In this document: in pieces, positions 48,257-60,860 of the stretch
How positions within the stretch are numbered: the first letter of the stretch is position 1
How the letters are laid out: the number at the start of each line of letters is the position of its first letter
From: Paraspadella gotoi
Taxonomy: Eukaryota; Chaetognatha
Direction of reading: 5' to 3'
DNA length: 64,000 nt
Assembly: GCA_051294375.1 (NCBI GenBank)
Contig: CM119263.1
Location: forward strand, 29,587,503 to 29,651,502
Program-made: the position numbers and the translations under genes
Notes under the pieces: model-generated
The model's database searches: none
What the model was told of the DNA's origin: nothing
The model's input: only the letters and a program-made list of their open reading frames with translations

Positions 48257-48502
48257 GCGGCGCCATCGGCGGCTCGTGGGAATTAAAACCAGACGCTTGC
48301 GCAGTGGCCACAGAGAAAAACCAAGAAAATAGAGGGAAAAAAAACAAAAGACCCAGTGGAAAGAAAAAAAAAATAGTAAGATACGAGACACGGGGAATAG
48401 AGAGAGATGAGTAGAGAGAGAGTAGCAGATCAGAGAGAGAAGAGAGAGAGAGAGGGAAGAATGCTTCTACCCTTGAGGTGTTGGCGTTCGTTTTCTGTTG
48501 TA
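47481..48502 (+). repeat. Flank X following the left arm
   Basis: Starts CCGCCGCGAGAGGCG. It recurs in the same orientation at 59311-60908 (X') with (TAAA)n at 47680-47720, a GCCGTCGCCGCC patch at 47995-48060 and CT/GA tracts at 48108-48255 and 48410-48455. Differences are mostly single-base indels, plus a 0.6-kb insertion in X'. It ends at a 25-N gap in TTTTCTGTTGTA, whereas X' continues through that word into new sequence. Confidence 0.93.
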
Positions 48503-48527
48503 NNNNNNNNNNNNNNNNNNNNNNNNN
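48503..48527. other. Assembly gap (25 N)
   Basis: Placeholder-size gap between flank X and the partial copy of L. Confidence 1.
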
Positions 48528-49052
48528 TCCAGATTTTAAGTTAAATCCTAAATATTTCCAACTCGTGCACTTGTAAAAGAAACTGCGTTCGCGATATCAA
48601 TAAAACTTTTATCTTTTGTGTATCCAACGTGAAATTCATCCATCGCCAGGGCATCATGTCATCTGTTTCCATCTAAGCAATGACAAAATCTATCTTTACA
48701 CATTTCACAATCGTGACGGTAATTGTTACATTCAATTCTTTCTTCTTATTAAGGTCGACCCTTTTCTCAGTCGCACCAGGTGCGCGATTTCTGCACAACG
48801 CTCATTTGCATATTGCACATCGCACATTCCACTCGCTCTTTTTCGCTCAACTTTTTTTCTTTCATGGAATTATTAAGGAAGATTCTCTTCTTTCCTTCCA
48901 TCGAGGGAAAAAAAACTTAATTGGTAAAATGAGAAGAAGAGATTATCAAGTTTCCACTTTATTTTCGCTTCATTTTTTTGCTCTATTTTCGATTCATTAC
49001 TGAATCATTAAGCGGGTAAGTTATCGTTCAGGTGAGTTCGTCGCCCTGAGGA

Positions 49053-49146
<94 letters not shown>

Positions 49147-49357
49147 ATGTCGACCACAGAAAAGAAATGATTTTTTTTACCTTTTTAGTCATTTGCGATT
49201 AAGTTAATTAGTGAGAAAAGTCGATGCTCTACAAATTTGAGAACAAAGAGAAAGAAAACCGTGATTAATAGTCATTTGAATTTTTAAATTTGCTGTAATT
49301 AAACAGGTATAATTGTTTTCATGGATTAAATTTCCATTAAAATGGATTTTTTTTAAA
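48528..49357 (+). repeat. Partial direct copy of the end of L, lacking 1.4 kb
   Basis: Bases 48528-48567 match the LINE relic at 45029-45067. The copy then jumps directly to sequence matching 46513-47260. The 1,445 bp with the SINE doublet are missing, with a two-base TG microhomology at the join. The (GAC)n tract is much longer here (49050-49145, about 95 bp) than in L (about 30 bp). Confidence 0.92.
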
Positions 49358-49382
49358 NNNNNNNNNNNNNNNNNNNNNNNNN
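49358..49382. other. Assembly gap (25 N)
   Basis: Placeholder-size gap directly before the start of the inverted arm. Confidence 1.
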
Positions 49383-49521
49383 GTGGAAAAAACTCGGAGG
49401 TCGATCCGGAGTCAGTTGGGAGAACAAGAGGCTCTTCCAAAATATAAATTGAAAAAGAGGAAAATATATGAAAAGTATATTGAAAAAAACAGTTAAAGGA
49501 TGTAGTAGGAGACAGGGAGGG

Positions 49522-49565
<44 letters not shown>

Positions 49566-50529
49566 AGAGACTGACAGAGAGAACCAAGACTTTTAAAAAA
49601 AATCCATTTTAATGGAAATTAATCCATGAAAACAATTATACCTGTTTAATTACAGGCAAATTTAAAAATTCAAATGACTATTATTCACGGTTTTCTTTCC
49701 CTTTGTTCTCAAATTTGTAGAGCATCGACTTTTGCTCACTAATTAACTTTAATCGCAAATGACTAAAAAGGTAAAAAAATCATTTCTTTTCTGTGGTCGA
49801 CATCCGTAGTCGTCGTCGTCGTCCGTCGTCGTCGTCGTTCTCAGGGCGACGAACTCACCTGAACGATAACTTACCGCTTAATGATTCGAGTAATGAATCG
49901 AAAATAGAGCAAAAAAAATGAAGCGAAAATAAAGTGGAAACTTGGATAATCTCTTCTTCTCATTTACCAATTAAGTTTTTTTTCCCTCGATGGAAGGAAA
50001 GAGAGAATCTTCCTTAATAATTCCATGAAAAAAAAGTTGAGCGAAAAAGAGCGAGTGGAATGTGCGATGTGCAATATGCAAATGAGCGTTGTGCATAAAT
50101 CGCGCACCTGGTGCGACTGAGAAATGGGTCGACCTTAATAAGAAGAAAGAATTGAATGTAACAATTGCTGTCACGATTGTGAAATGTGTAAAGATAGATT
50201 TTGTCATTGCTCAGATGGAAACAGATGACATGATGCCCTGAATGGATGAATTTCACGTTGGATACACAAAAGATAAAAGTTTATTTGATATCGCGCACGC
50301 AGTTTCTTTTACAAGTGCATTTTCTTATTTGCCAATATTTCAATTCAAGTACAGTGAATAATCATTATGAACTGCATTGAATATTGAATTAAAATATTTG
50401 GCTTAAAAAGAAATTTAAAAATGGATTGTGGAAATCCACAAAGAAACTCGATGAGATATGCAAGATGTGTTTTAAATCGCTAACGCACCCGATGCAATGA
50501 CATACTGCATTTTAATTTCCAAAAAACAA

Positions 50530-51665
50530 AGTACTATGGCAACAGCCGGTTGCCTGTGATGCCCATTGGGAAGGGCATCTCACTGTTGGCTTTGGGGGCT
50601 TCCGACCCTCAGTGACGCCTCCAGTCACTGGCGCGGTTACCCTAGGACGGTCTCGCTTGCCAACGCAGAGGAAGTCGTTAGGACTGTGGATGGAACACTA
50701 ACGCCTGGATGGTGTGGTTCCCCCTCTGAGCCAATGGATTTGGCTGACGGATGGTGGACGTGAGGCGGTGTGAATATACCGCCACAGGATCCCCGGGCCA
50801 AGACATCACTCAGGTTCCTCAAGCCTGAGAGGTGTCTGACAGACTGTTACCATAGTGGGAAGAGAGAGAGAGAGCGCGAGTTGTGGGGGCATAGGCGTTT
50901 GTCGTAGGCGTACCCCAGGGGCATAGGCGTTTGTCGTAGCGTACCCGAAAGTCGCAGGGCATAGGCGTTTGTCGTAGCGTACCCTGAGAAGGTTGCGTGT
51001 TCGATAGTAGGGCTCACCACTTATGGCAACGGGAGGATAGCCTGTGATACCCGGGGCGCGGGGTAATCTCACCAACTGCGTAGGGGCTGCGGACCCTCAG
51101 TGACCTCCTCCTGTCACTGGCATGTTTATACCGCACCCGTCACATTTAAGCCAGAACCGGGATACCCAGGGATTGAACCCGGGACGCACGGATGGAATGA
51201 GATGATTTGTAGCCTGCTCAGCCATTGAGATGAGGCTGAGGACGGACAGCAGTGAGGCAGCTTAAGTCTTGCTGCCACAGGATCCCCCACCAGACTTCTC
51301 CACAGGGGCCTCAATCCTGAGGAGATGTCTGAGAGAGGTTTTGATCTCATTGCCATAGTGAGAGCGAGCGGGGCGGGCGAGCGAGCGAGCGAGCGAGTCT
51401 GGAGCGTTACCAGAGAAGTAGGCATAGGCGTGATATGCATACCCTAAGCGGGGTATCTCACCAACTGGCGTAGGGGCTGCGGACCTCAGTGACCGCCTCC
51501 TGTCACTGGCATGTTTATACCGCACCGTCACATTTAAGGCCAGAACCGGGATACCCAGGGATTGAACCGCGGACGCACGGATGGAATGAGATGATTTAGC
51601 CTGCTCAGCCATTGAGACGAGGCTGACGGACAGCAGTGAGGCAGCTTTAAGTCTTGCTGCACAGT
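50530..51665 (-). mobile_element. SINE doublet, R-arm copy
   Basis: Inverted counterpart of 45150-46300. B-box complements GGGATTGAACC at 51169-51179 and 51558-51568. The TACGACAAACGCC triplicate is at about 50885-50985, and the GAGC tetramer run at about 51365-51398. Confidence 0.7.
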
Positions 51666-52135
51666 ACATGATTTTTAGCAAAAAACGATTAATGGGATTG
51701 GTACTGGGTATTTAAATGTTGATTCATGTCCTCATCGAAAGAGTCACGAGTTGGAAATATTTAGGATTTAAACTTAAAATCTGGAAAATAATTTTGATTT
51801 CGATCTCACACCTGATCTAATGTCCGTTTTATATCCTCCAATAGTATTTTGAAATGCATTACACAAACCAAATGAAGCAGTTTTGTTACACATTATTTTA
51901 CAGTAATTCGTGTCTCAGTACTACGATATGGCTGTGAAGTAAAGACTTTTGTTTGTAAAGATATGTACCAACTAACATGTGAGCCATTCAAGTAATGGAA
52001 TGCGAATGATCTTTGGCTGGCAATCTGATGGAAAGCATCGAGAAACCTAAGAGAATGTTTTGGTTACCCTGAACCTTTATTAAATATTTTTCATAAATTA
52101 GTCCTGAACTGATTCATGAAACCGTTTAACTTTGA
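51666..52135 (+). mobile_element. Non-LTR reverse transcriptase relic, R-arm copy
   Basis: Counterpart of 44740-45160 in inverse orientation. It has further small indels, so the open stretch seen in L is broken here. Confidence 0.6.
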
Positions 52136-53321
52136 CCGAAGAAATAAAGTTATTGTCTTTATTTCTCTATGAAAGAATATGATAATGATCTCGTAGCGTT
52201 AGTTTTCCTTCACGTTAACGTTTTAATTTCTGTTTTTAATTTGGTTTGTTTTTGTTGCTGATGTATGCTCACTGCTATCATTATTGATATGAAATCAACT
52301 AATTCTCCATACTGGACGTTGGGTAACGATGAAGAAACCAGATCGGCAATGCCTGCCGACAGAAACTTCACCATTAGACGAAAAACTTTGAGTATGAAAC
52401 CTCTTCTGAATGAGGTTGCTAGATGGAACCGTAGGGAACGTTTGTAGATGGAACCGCGTTTGAGATCGGAACTGCATCTAAAGATGGAACTGTGTCATGC
52501 GCCTCTGGGACTTGCGTCTCAACCGGATAAATAGCAATGGAATCGTGGAAACTGGAGGAATCAAACTTCTGCCCGCGAAAAGACATCCTGTTTTACGTTT
52601 CCGTTTTATTCTCTTTTTTATTTCTCTTTTATTTCTTTTTTTTTCTTATTTATTTTCTGCTTTATTTCCTTTTTTATTTTCTGTTTTATGAGCTATTAGT
52701 CTTTTGGTTCTGTCCCTTTTTTCCCCATTTTTTTCGTTGTTTCAGTGTGTACATATCTACATACAATTTAAGTAGTATCCTTTTTCTCGTTTCCGGGTTT
52801 TCTGCATCTATGATGATACCATCAGAACAGGTGTGTATATATTACTACATAGAATATCTTTTATCTTAATTAATAACTAATATTAACCTAACTTTTTGTT
52901 TTGTAAATACTTATCATGTAAAAAATCTTTTAAAAATTTTCCTTAGAAAGATGAAAAGAAAAACTCGGAAGAAAATGTTAATATCAAGTAAAATGGAAAA
53001 CGAGCGAAAGCAAAGAAATTGTCCGATTCTCAACTCATTCATTATTTATCAAGTTTCTAATCATCATTATATTCATCAGTATTTTTAAGATCTCTTGAAC
53101 TTTAGTATCGAAACAATCAAGCTCAACACAAAGAAGGAACGCATACAGTTAGCTCACTTATCAAATGACTTTATAATATATTTAGGCAAGGGAATTAAAA
53201 AATAGTCAATGAGGCATGCAGCGACGCATCTCAATAAAATACTCGACGTCAAAAATTGAAAGTAAATCAGGCAAAGACGTGTTGAGCGTAAATTCTCATT
53301 TCTTATCGAGATATTTATTTC
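52136..53321. other. AT-rich DNA of R arm
   Basis: Counterpart of 43450-44740. No gene seen. Confidence 0.6.
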
Positions 53322-53385
<64 letters not shown>

Positions 53386-53412
53386 GTCTCTCTCTCTCTC
53401 TCTCTCTCTTTG
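53322..53412. repeat. (CT)n microsatellite (R arm)
   Basis: CT with CTCCT and CTTCT interruptions; fills the place of the 217-N gap in L. Confidence 0.95.
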
Positions 53413-53499
53413 TATATAGCTTCCCTTATCCTGCGACCATCGATAATTTTGACGCACGATCCCTCGAGAATTTGAGGTTCTGGTCTTTACGAGGGGTGC

Positions 53500-53800
53500 T
53501 GGGCTTTGGCTGGAGCAGTGGGTGGTATCAGGATCGGCTGGGGTTGGTGTAGGTTTTGGGGTGGGGCTTGGGCTTGGGATTTGGCTTGGACTAGAACTGG
53601 GTCTGGGATTTGTTACAGCTGGGCCAGGGATACTAATGGGGGATGGGATGAACCTGAACCTGGGGCTGTCGATGGCGCTAGTGCTGGGGTGGATAATATT
53701 GGGGCTGCGGTTCGGGCCAGACGGGAAGCTGAGCTGGGGTTATGGATTTGGTTTCGACTGGGAATTTGCTGGGGCTGGGGAAAAGTGGATGGTGGTTAAG
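53500..53800. repeat. GCTGGG/GGGATTTGG-word repeat (R arm)
   Basis: Inverted copy of 42850-43145. The Gly/Trp-rich open frames are repeat translation. Confidence 0.85.
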
Positions 53801-54116
53801 AGCGAGAGGATGGGAAGAATAAGGTAAGTATGTACTTAGAGATAATATATATTTAAAGTATTCATCAATAAATCGGGTTTTAAAAAAATAGATAAAAGTT
53901 ACGAAAAATGTCATTAATGGCAGAATGACAATCTCAAAATGACAAAAAAGTGAAGGTTTTGACTTTTGGTTGATTTTTAAGACTTTGAAACTTTTATCTG
54001 AATTTGTGGTTGAAAAAATTATTATTAGTTTTTTTTTTTAACGAGTTTTTTTCTGAGTTTGAAAGAGAATGTAAAAGAGAGACTCCTTAAAGTTCGGCTC
54101 TTTATCGCATCTTCAT

Positions 54117-54117
<1 letters not shown>

Positions 54118-54212
<95 letters not shown>
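54118..54212. repeat. (GA)n microsatellite (R arm)
   Basis: Counterpart of the pure CT tract at 42401-42524, about 30 bp shorter. Confidence 0.97.
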
Positions 54213-54675
54213 CCCAGATGTCGAGACGTGGAGATGAGAGAATAGCTTTTATGTCGAAGCGACTATGAAGTGGGAAATTGAGACGTCATCTCTTCCCACT
54301 CTTCCAAGTACTATTGTTTCCACTCTTTCCATCCTTTTCTACTCTTTCCCATAATTCGATTCACTATTTCACTCTTTTGTTATCCATTTTATCGTCTTTA
54401 TTCTCCTTAATATTCTTTATTCCTCAATTTTTCCTTTTTTAATATATTTAAAACATTTTTAATCTTATTTTATTCCTGAACTTTCATGTTTCACTCTATT
54501 TCTAAATATTTATTTACTTTATTAAATATTTTTTTTCTACTCTTACACTTTATTTCTCTTTTTCCCTTCATCCTTCACTCTCTCCCTCTCTGACTCCCTC
54601 CACTCACACACTCTCTCTCTCTCCTCCACTCGACGAAAATCGGACTCTGGAAAGATTTCTCGATTTTCCCAGACT

Positions 54676-54700
54676 GAGAGAGCGAGAGAGACAAAGAGAA

Positions 54701-54781
<81 letters not shown>

Positions 54782-54794
54782 GAGAGAGAGAGAC
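54676..54794. repeat. (GA)n microsatellite (R arm)
   Basis: Counterpart of 41842-41936, longer by about 20 bp and with GGAGAGAGG interruptions. Confidence 0.95.
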
Positions 54795-55529
54795 GTTTGG
54801 CGTTGAATTGTTCGCCACGTCCACACGAAACAGAGAAACATGTTTCCTCTTGGTTCACAGATTCGGTGATTGTTGTTGTTGTTTTTGTTGTTGTTGTTGT
54901 TGATGTTGTTGTGTGTGTCCACCCAACGCGTTTCGATTTCCTCAGGCCATTTAAAAGTATGACCCGCGAACCTACTGTCTAAAAATAGTGTCAATATTTA
55001 GACTTTGCCATAATCCGGTCTATTAGTAATACATATTTATTCGTTTTATGTATAGACCCTTTATCATGAGCATTGGGTGCCCCAGGCCAGATAGTCTACC
55101 TTAGCAATCCTATCATTGTTGAAATCACTTGTTGTCCATCTCATTCGGTTGCCATTGCGTGACCCACTTCCCGAACCATTTGCCGGACTTTTTCGGGGAC
55201 CCGTTCCGGTGAACCATTTGCTTTTCACGCTGGTCACAGTCCATTTGGTGAATTTCGCGATAAGTTGACGATTTTTCACATGCGTCTGTGAATCGGATTT
55301 CGAAGTGAAGCTGATGTCGGAACCGGAAACCAAAGGTGAAATCGGAAATGAGCAGATGGACCGAAAAGGAAATGCCATTGCTGTTGGCAATTACGCCATT
55401 TGAGCTGGCGTGCAAGATTCCTATCGATCGTTTTCCATCAAGATTTTATGTTGCAATGGATTTTCGAATTCCGATAGTTAAATAGCAATTGGAAAGCACT
55501 AATCCATTTCAACTGTCGTAACTCAGATA

Positions 55530-55770
55530 TCCCCATCGGTAACCAATGAGCCAATCACGGTCAAAACGATTCAACCAATCACCTTCATCGGTGACGATAT
55601 GAGCAAATCATTAAACGATCCAACCAATCATCTCCATTGGTGTCGAATGAGCCAATCACGGCCAAAACGATCCAACCAATCATCTCCATCGGTGATGAAT
55701 GAGCCAATCATTAAACGATCCAACCAATCATCCTCATCAGTGACGAATGAGCCAATCACCAAAATCGGAG
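55530..55770. repeat. CCAAT-box minisatellite (R arm)
   Basis: AACCAATCATC and GAGCCAATCACGG words alternating at about 50-bp period; inverted copy of 40879-41100. Confidence 0.85.
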
Positions 55771-55904
55771 GCGTTTTCGTCGTCAAAGGATTTCGCTTCT
55801 TAGATTCGATATTTGACGCCAAAAACTCATTCATCATCTTCGCGTTTTGATCCGTTCGTCTTTCGCACCCGAGTTTTTCCGGTGGGCGTGGCCTGATGCG
55901 TGCA

Positions 55905-56005
55905 CGTAGTGAGCGCATGCGCCGATGTTAGAGTGAGCGCATGCGCGGACGGTTTGAGTGAGCGCAACATGGTTGGCCTTTTGGGTGACGCATCTTTATA
56001 TATAA
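55905..56005. promoter_or_regulatory. Promoter-like block (R arm)
   Basis: GCGCATGCGC at 55913-55922 and 55937-55946, and CTTTATATA at 55994-56002. Both NRF-1-type sites and the TATA word are unchanged between arms, although the neighbouring sequence has indels. Confidence 0.45.
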
Positions 56006-56055
56006 TTCTGTGATTGCACTTTCTTGAAGTTTATCTGCCCGCAACTGTTTTCATA

Positions 56056-56059
<4 letters not shown>

Positions 56060-56153
<94 letters not shown>

Positions 56154-56268
56154 CTTTTTGCGCGCACGTGAACGATCATGTACACGAGCCAACACGTGCC
56201 AGCACGCGCCCTGGCGTTATGGGAGCTAAGTGCCATTTTTGACGAAGCGCTCTCCTTTTCAGCGCTCG

Positions 56269-56339
<71 letters not shown>

Positions 56340-56345
56340 CCTCTC
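56060..56345. repeat. Two (CT)n tracts (R arm)
   Basis: CT repeats at 56060-56150 and 56270-56345 around the CACGTG-containing spacer. Confidence 0.93.
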
Positions 56346-57349
56346 TTTCCCCAAAGGAAGTAATGGTTCCCTGACGTTTATTTGCGGTCACCGACGGCGT
56401 TCGCTCTCTTGGGTTTTTCTTTCTAACGACGATTTTTATTTTTACAAGTTTTTTTTTCTTTTTTTTTTTTTTTTACTCTTTCGTTTATTTTTTTTCGGCC
56501 TCAGTTGAAATTCGTTTTTTTCAGTTTCTTTTTTTTTTCTAGCGTTTGAAAGAATTACCCGCGGCTGTCCGTCTTTTTTAGTACCTGAAACTCCTATAAT
56601 TTTGAGCTTCTCTAATCCCTTACCAATTCGCTCCACCCGACCCCGGCAAATCTCGCCAATTCTGGCCAACCGTCTCTGCCCGTTTCTCCAAACTATCTGC
56701 CTCTCTTTGTAATTAACACGGCCCACAAATCTTAGACCGACCATGACCTAGACTTTTCTAGAGTATGCCTTAACAAGCAAAGCCCTATCCTCCATGCCTT
56801 TATTTCTTCCCTGCTTTCTATTCCCAAAAAGGGAAGAAGCAACATTCTCTCATCATAAAAAAAAATTATTGATATTTTTTTTTTTGGTTGGAGCTTCATT
56901 TGTTCGTCTTTCATTAATAACGTTTTGTTCTTATTTTTTGGTCAGATGTGATCGTTCGATGTGAATTATTGGGTTCAGTCTCCACGCGTTTCGGTGAATT
57001 TCGCGATTTTCCGTGATTATTTTTTTCCCCTCCGTCGTTCGGTGATTATCTTTCAAGAATATTTTCACGATTAATGTTTTAGTTTATGACGATTCGCTCT
57101 TTTCAAGTTTTTTTTTTTCACGACGCTCTCTCTCTTTCACGCAGTCACGCCCACTTTCGGCGAAGAAAAAAAAAAGAGTTAAACTCCACGTTAATGATTA
57201 TTTCTAGGAAAAGGGTTTCCTCGTAAATAAAGTGATAAAAAGACTGATAAAAAAACTGATAAAAAAAAAAGAGAGGCGGATATAAAAGGCTAATAAAAAA
57301 ACTGATAAACATCGCGACATTGAAAAGACGTCGATCTGGTTATGTGTTT

Positions 57350-57445
57350 TTGGTCGTCGTCGTCGTCGTCATCGTCGTCGTCCGTCGTTCGTCGTCGTCG
57401 TGTTCGTCGTCGTCGTGTTCGTCGTTCGTCGTCGTCCTCCACGGC
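57350..57445. repeat. GTCGTC/GTTCGTC triplet repeat (R arm)
   Basis: Inverted copy of 39186-39285. Confidence 0.9.
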
Positions 57446-57779
57446 CTTAATTTCGTCGTCGCAGAGTCTAAAAGGTAAGGCAAAGAGTATAAAAGCGAAA
57501 TGCGAGGTGAGGAAAAAGTCGGTTAATCGGCAGCCAAATGGAAAAAAGTGTCGCTGAAAAAAAAAGGAGAAAAAATTGGTAAATGGAAAACTGAGATGAA
57601 CTAGGATAATGAAATGGAAAATCTGATATGATTGATAATCGCAGATGAAATCTGATCCGCGACTCGGAATAAATCTAACGAGGACTCTCTGATTGGATGA
57701 ATCATCGTCGAATCGGACAATGAGAAGACGGGCTTCATGCCCAAGGGGAAAACGAGCCCGTGTCGATGATCCGATTGAC

Positions 57780-57873
57780 CTGTATAAATTTTGTACTGAA
57801 TCCATCTGTCTCAAATTCTGACACCGTCTTTGCTTCTGACTTTTCTGAGAATAAAATCGACTTTACTTAAATG
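57780..57873 (+). mobile_element. LTR-like end (R arm)
   Basis: TGTATAAATTTTG at about 57781, GAATAAAATC at about 57849, then the tRNA-Ser complement at 57874. Inverted copy of 38747-38850; the same reservations apply. Confidence 0.45.
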
Positions 57874-57916
57874 TGGTCGCAGCGGTGAGATTCGAACCCA
57901 CGCCTCCGAAGAGACT
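57874..57916 (-). other. tRNA-Ser 3' part with CCA / primer-site-like (R arm)
   Basis: Begins TGGTCGCAGCGG on the plus strand, complementary to a CCA-ended tRNA-Ser acceptor, T arm and variable arm (43 bp). Unchanged from the L arm. Confidence 0.8.
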
Positions 57917-58694
57917 GGTGAATATGAATATGAATATGAAAATGTATATAACAAGGACATGTAAAATCCTGCATTAATAGCTCTATCTTCTGTTCTGGGC
58001 TTGAGCCCCTAAAGCGATGTACGGCCGTCCTCTCGCTTCCCTACAAGTAGACCGTCAGAATAAAAGCCTGGCGGTGGCGATTGGCGACGCCGGGGAGTCA
58101 TACCAAGGGATAGCCTCTATATATCAAGTATGCCCATGGCCCAAAGGGGGAATAATTTTTTGGGCATTTAGGTGTGCTCCATTGTGTCGAGGGATAGATC
58201 CTGGTACCTAATGGTCATGGGTTGAGCAATCGTGTCACAAGTGAAGGTGTCACGTTTCAAGGCTGGGCGAACTTGGCTCAATGCCTGCCTACTGATAAGC
58301 TAAGTATATTTTAGTAGTGAGACTGAAAATGACACCTGAAGTCCTGAACAAAACCGCAAGTTGCTGTTTATTTTTCTTTTTTTTTCTTTCTCTTTTTTTC
58401 TTCTTCAGTGTGAAACACCGACTGTTTATTTATAATCAGCTTTATACTGATCGATACTGTTCAAAGACGACAGATACCGTTCCGAATGCCGCTCACGATC
58501 AAACGATAAACGACATATACGGCGATATATACAGTTTATCGTCGTCGCTGGGAGACCAATCGAATTCGCCGTCGCCCCTTCGTCGTTCGCCGTCGTTCGC
58601 CGTCGTTCGCCGCGGCCCGAAGGCGAAGTTTTCGTCGTGACCTTAATCGACAGAATGTAGATCAAACGCGGTCGCCATAAACTCCGAGGTCGAA

Positions 58695-58940
58695 CGGAAT
58701 CTGTATAAAAATGGCAGAGAATGGCAATTAATGGCAATGGCGGGAATGGCTATTAATGGCAAGGGCGAGAATGGCAATTTTTAACAGTGGAAAAGACTGT
58801 CAATTAATAACGGTGACAGTCAATAGCAATATGGCAGAAAATGGCAATTAGTGACAATGGCAGTCAATGGCAATTAATGACAGTATCAATGACGAGGAAT
58901 GTCATAAACAAAATTATAACGCCATTTCATGACACTGGCA
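58695..58940. repeat. AATGGCA-word region (R arm)
   Basis: Inverted copy of 37690-37912. Confidence 0.8.
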
Positions 58941-59506
58941 TGTAATCGAAATTATTATCAAGAAAATCGCAAGAATTAAAACATTCAAAGGCAGAAAATG
59001 GGGAAAAATTTGCCAACGGAAATTTGAAATCCGTTTGAAAATACGACAAGAGTGAAAATAGGAAAGACAAACAGTGAAATCACGTCTCGACCCAAAAGTG
59101 AATTCACAACACTAAGTGAAGATTTGGTGAATTTAAGTTTCAACCAACCATTTAGAGAGAGTGCCGTGTGATACAATCAATTGCTTCATACTAAGCAGGA
59201 ATTGATAAAAAAAATATAAATAAAAAACTATGATGTAGAAAAGATTCTGGCACAAAGAATCAATCTTTTACCAAGCATAAAGAGTTACCAGAAAACCGTT
59301 TCCAAAGCAAGCCGCCGCGAGAGGCGTTCTGCCTCTTTAATTCTCCTAGGACGCCATCTTTGTTCAAGGCGCCACCTGTTTTTCCCGATGCTCTTTTTTT
59401 TAACCAGCGCTTTCGATTTTCTTTTTTTCTTTTTGTTTTGTGAAGAAATTCAGGTGTTCCCAAGGAAGTGGGATATGGGATTTTCAGAGTTAAAATATTT
59501 ATTTAA

Positions 59507-59562
<56 letters not shown>

Positions 59563-59937
59563 CCAGCGTATGTATGAAAATGTGCAAACGAGTTGGTGAC
59601 TAAAAACAGCACTTGAATTCTCTCTTCTGATTTCTGAGAAATATTCCGAAAGAGGAAACGTGAAGTGAAATACATCAACTGCATTCTCAGTCCTCCTAAT
59701 TTTTTCCCTCCAACTTGATGTAAAAAAAAATACTAAATCCTAAAACCTAAATAGAAGAAGGAAAAAGCAAAGAAATTTCCATATGATTATCATTAAAAAA
59801 CTGCCGCTCTGTTTAAGCCGCCGCCGACGCTGCCGTCGCCGCCGCCGCCGCCGACGCTGCCGCCGCCGTGAATTTTGCTTCATTCGTCGTCGTTTTCGTC
59901 TGCAGTTGGCATCCAGCTCTCTCTCTCTCTCTCTCTC

Positions 59938-60562
59938 AAAAGAGAGAGATTTTCTCGATGTTTTCAACACGGGGGATTCCTTTTTTTTCTATTTTCCGGT
60001 AACTAAAAAGGGAAGAAGAAGAGAAAAAAAAAAAGATAAAAAATATTGATGGGATATGTATATTAATAGCTGAGCTAATCGTACATACTTTAGCCTAATC
60101 ATTTAAAAGACATGGATTGCTTGTGTTGATAGGACTGCAGGAAGCTCAGATTCTAATAACAAGCTTCAAATTTACCCTTGGCCACTTAGGGGGCAGAGCA
60201 ATGAAATTTATTCGTTGTTGTTTTTTGCTGATGATCCATAACAAGTCAGACCATGTTTAAAATCACATTGGGTATGTGTTTATTGTTTCTGAGCGACCTG
60301 AGGGAAATGCCGTGAAACATGTGAACAGGTGAAAGCAAGAGTGAAAAGAACNNNNNNNNNNNNNNNNNNNNNNNNNNNNNNNNNNNNNNNNNNNNNNNNN
60401 NNNNNNNNNNNNNNNNNNNNNNNNNNNNNNNNNNNNNNNNNNNNNNNNNNNNNNNNNNNNNNNNNNNNNNNNNNNNNNNNNNNNNNNNNNNNNNNNNNNN
60501 NNNNNNNNNNNNNNNNNNNNNNNNNNNNNNNNNNNNNNNNNNNNNNNNNNNNNNNNNNNNNN
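59938..60562. mobile_element. Insertion in flank X' with a possible LINE RT scrap
   Basis: Absent from X, where one CT tract runs through. About 410 bp are readable, then 211 N (60352-60562). At 60224-60238 the plus strand reads Phe-Ala-Asp-Asp-Pro, preceded by Leu-Leu-Phe. This matches the F/YADD catalytic motif of reverse transcriptases, and a stop follows at once. The motif alone is short, so assignment to a LINE is tentative. Confidence 0.4.
60352..60562. other. Assembly gap (211 N)
   Basis: Right edge is CT repeat. Confidence 1.
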
Positions 60563-60618
60563 TCTCTCTCTCTTTCTCTCTCTCTCTCTCCCTCTCTCTC
60601 ATCTCTCCCTCTCTCTCT

Positions 60619-60699
<81 letters not shown>

Positions 60700-60815
60700 C
60701 CGGCGGCGCCATCGGCGGCGTCGTGGGGAATAAAACCAGCGCTCGCAGTGGCGACAGAGAAAAACAAGAAAAATAAGGGAAAACAAAAGACAGTGGGAAG
60801 AAAAAAAAATATGTA

Positions 60816-60860
<45 letters not shown>

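Larger units (their letters stand above)
49383..59310 (-). repeat. Right arm (R): inverted copy of L
   Basis: Reverse complement of 37297-47480 throughout, beginning GTGGAAAAAACTCGG and ending CCGTTTCCAAAGCAA. It then joins GCCGCCGCGAGAGGCG, the start of flank X'. Indels of one or two bases at homopolymers and different microsatellite lengths separate the arms. Confidence 0.95.
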
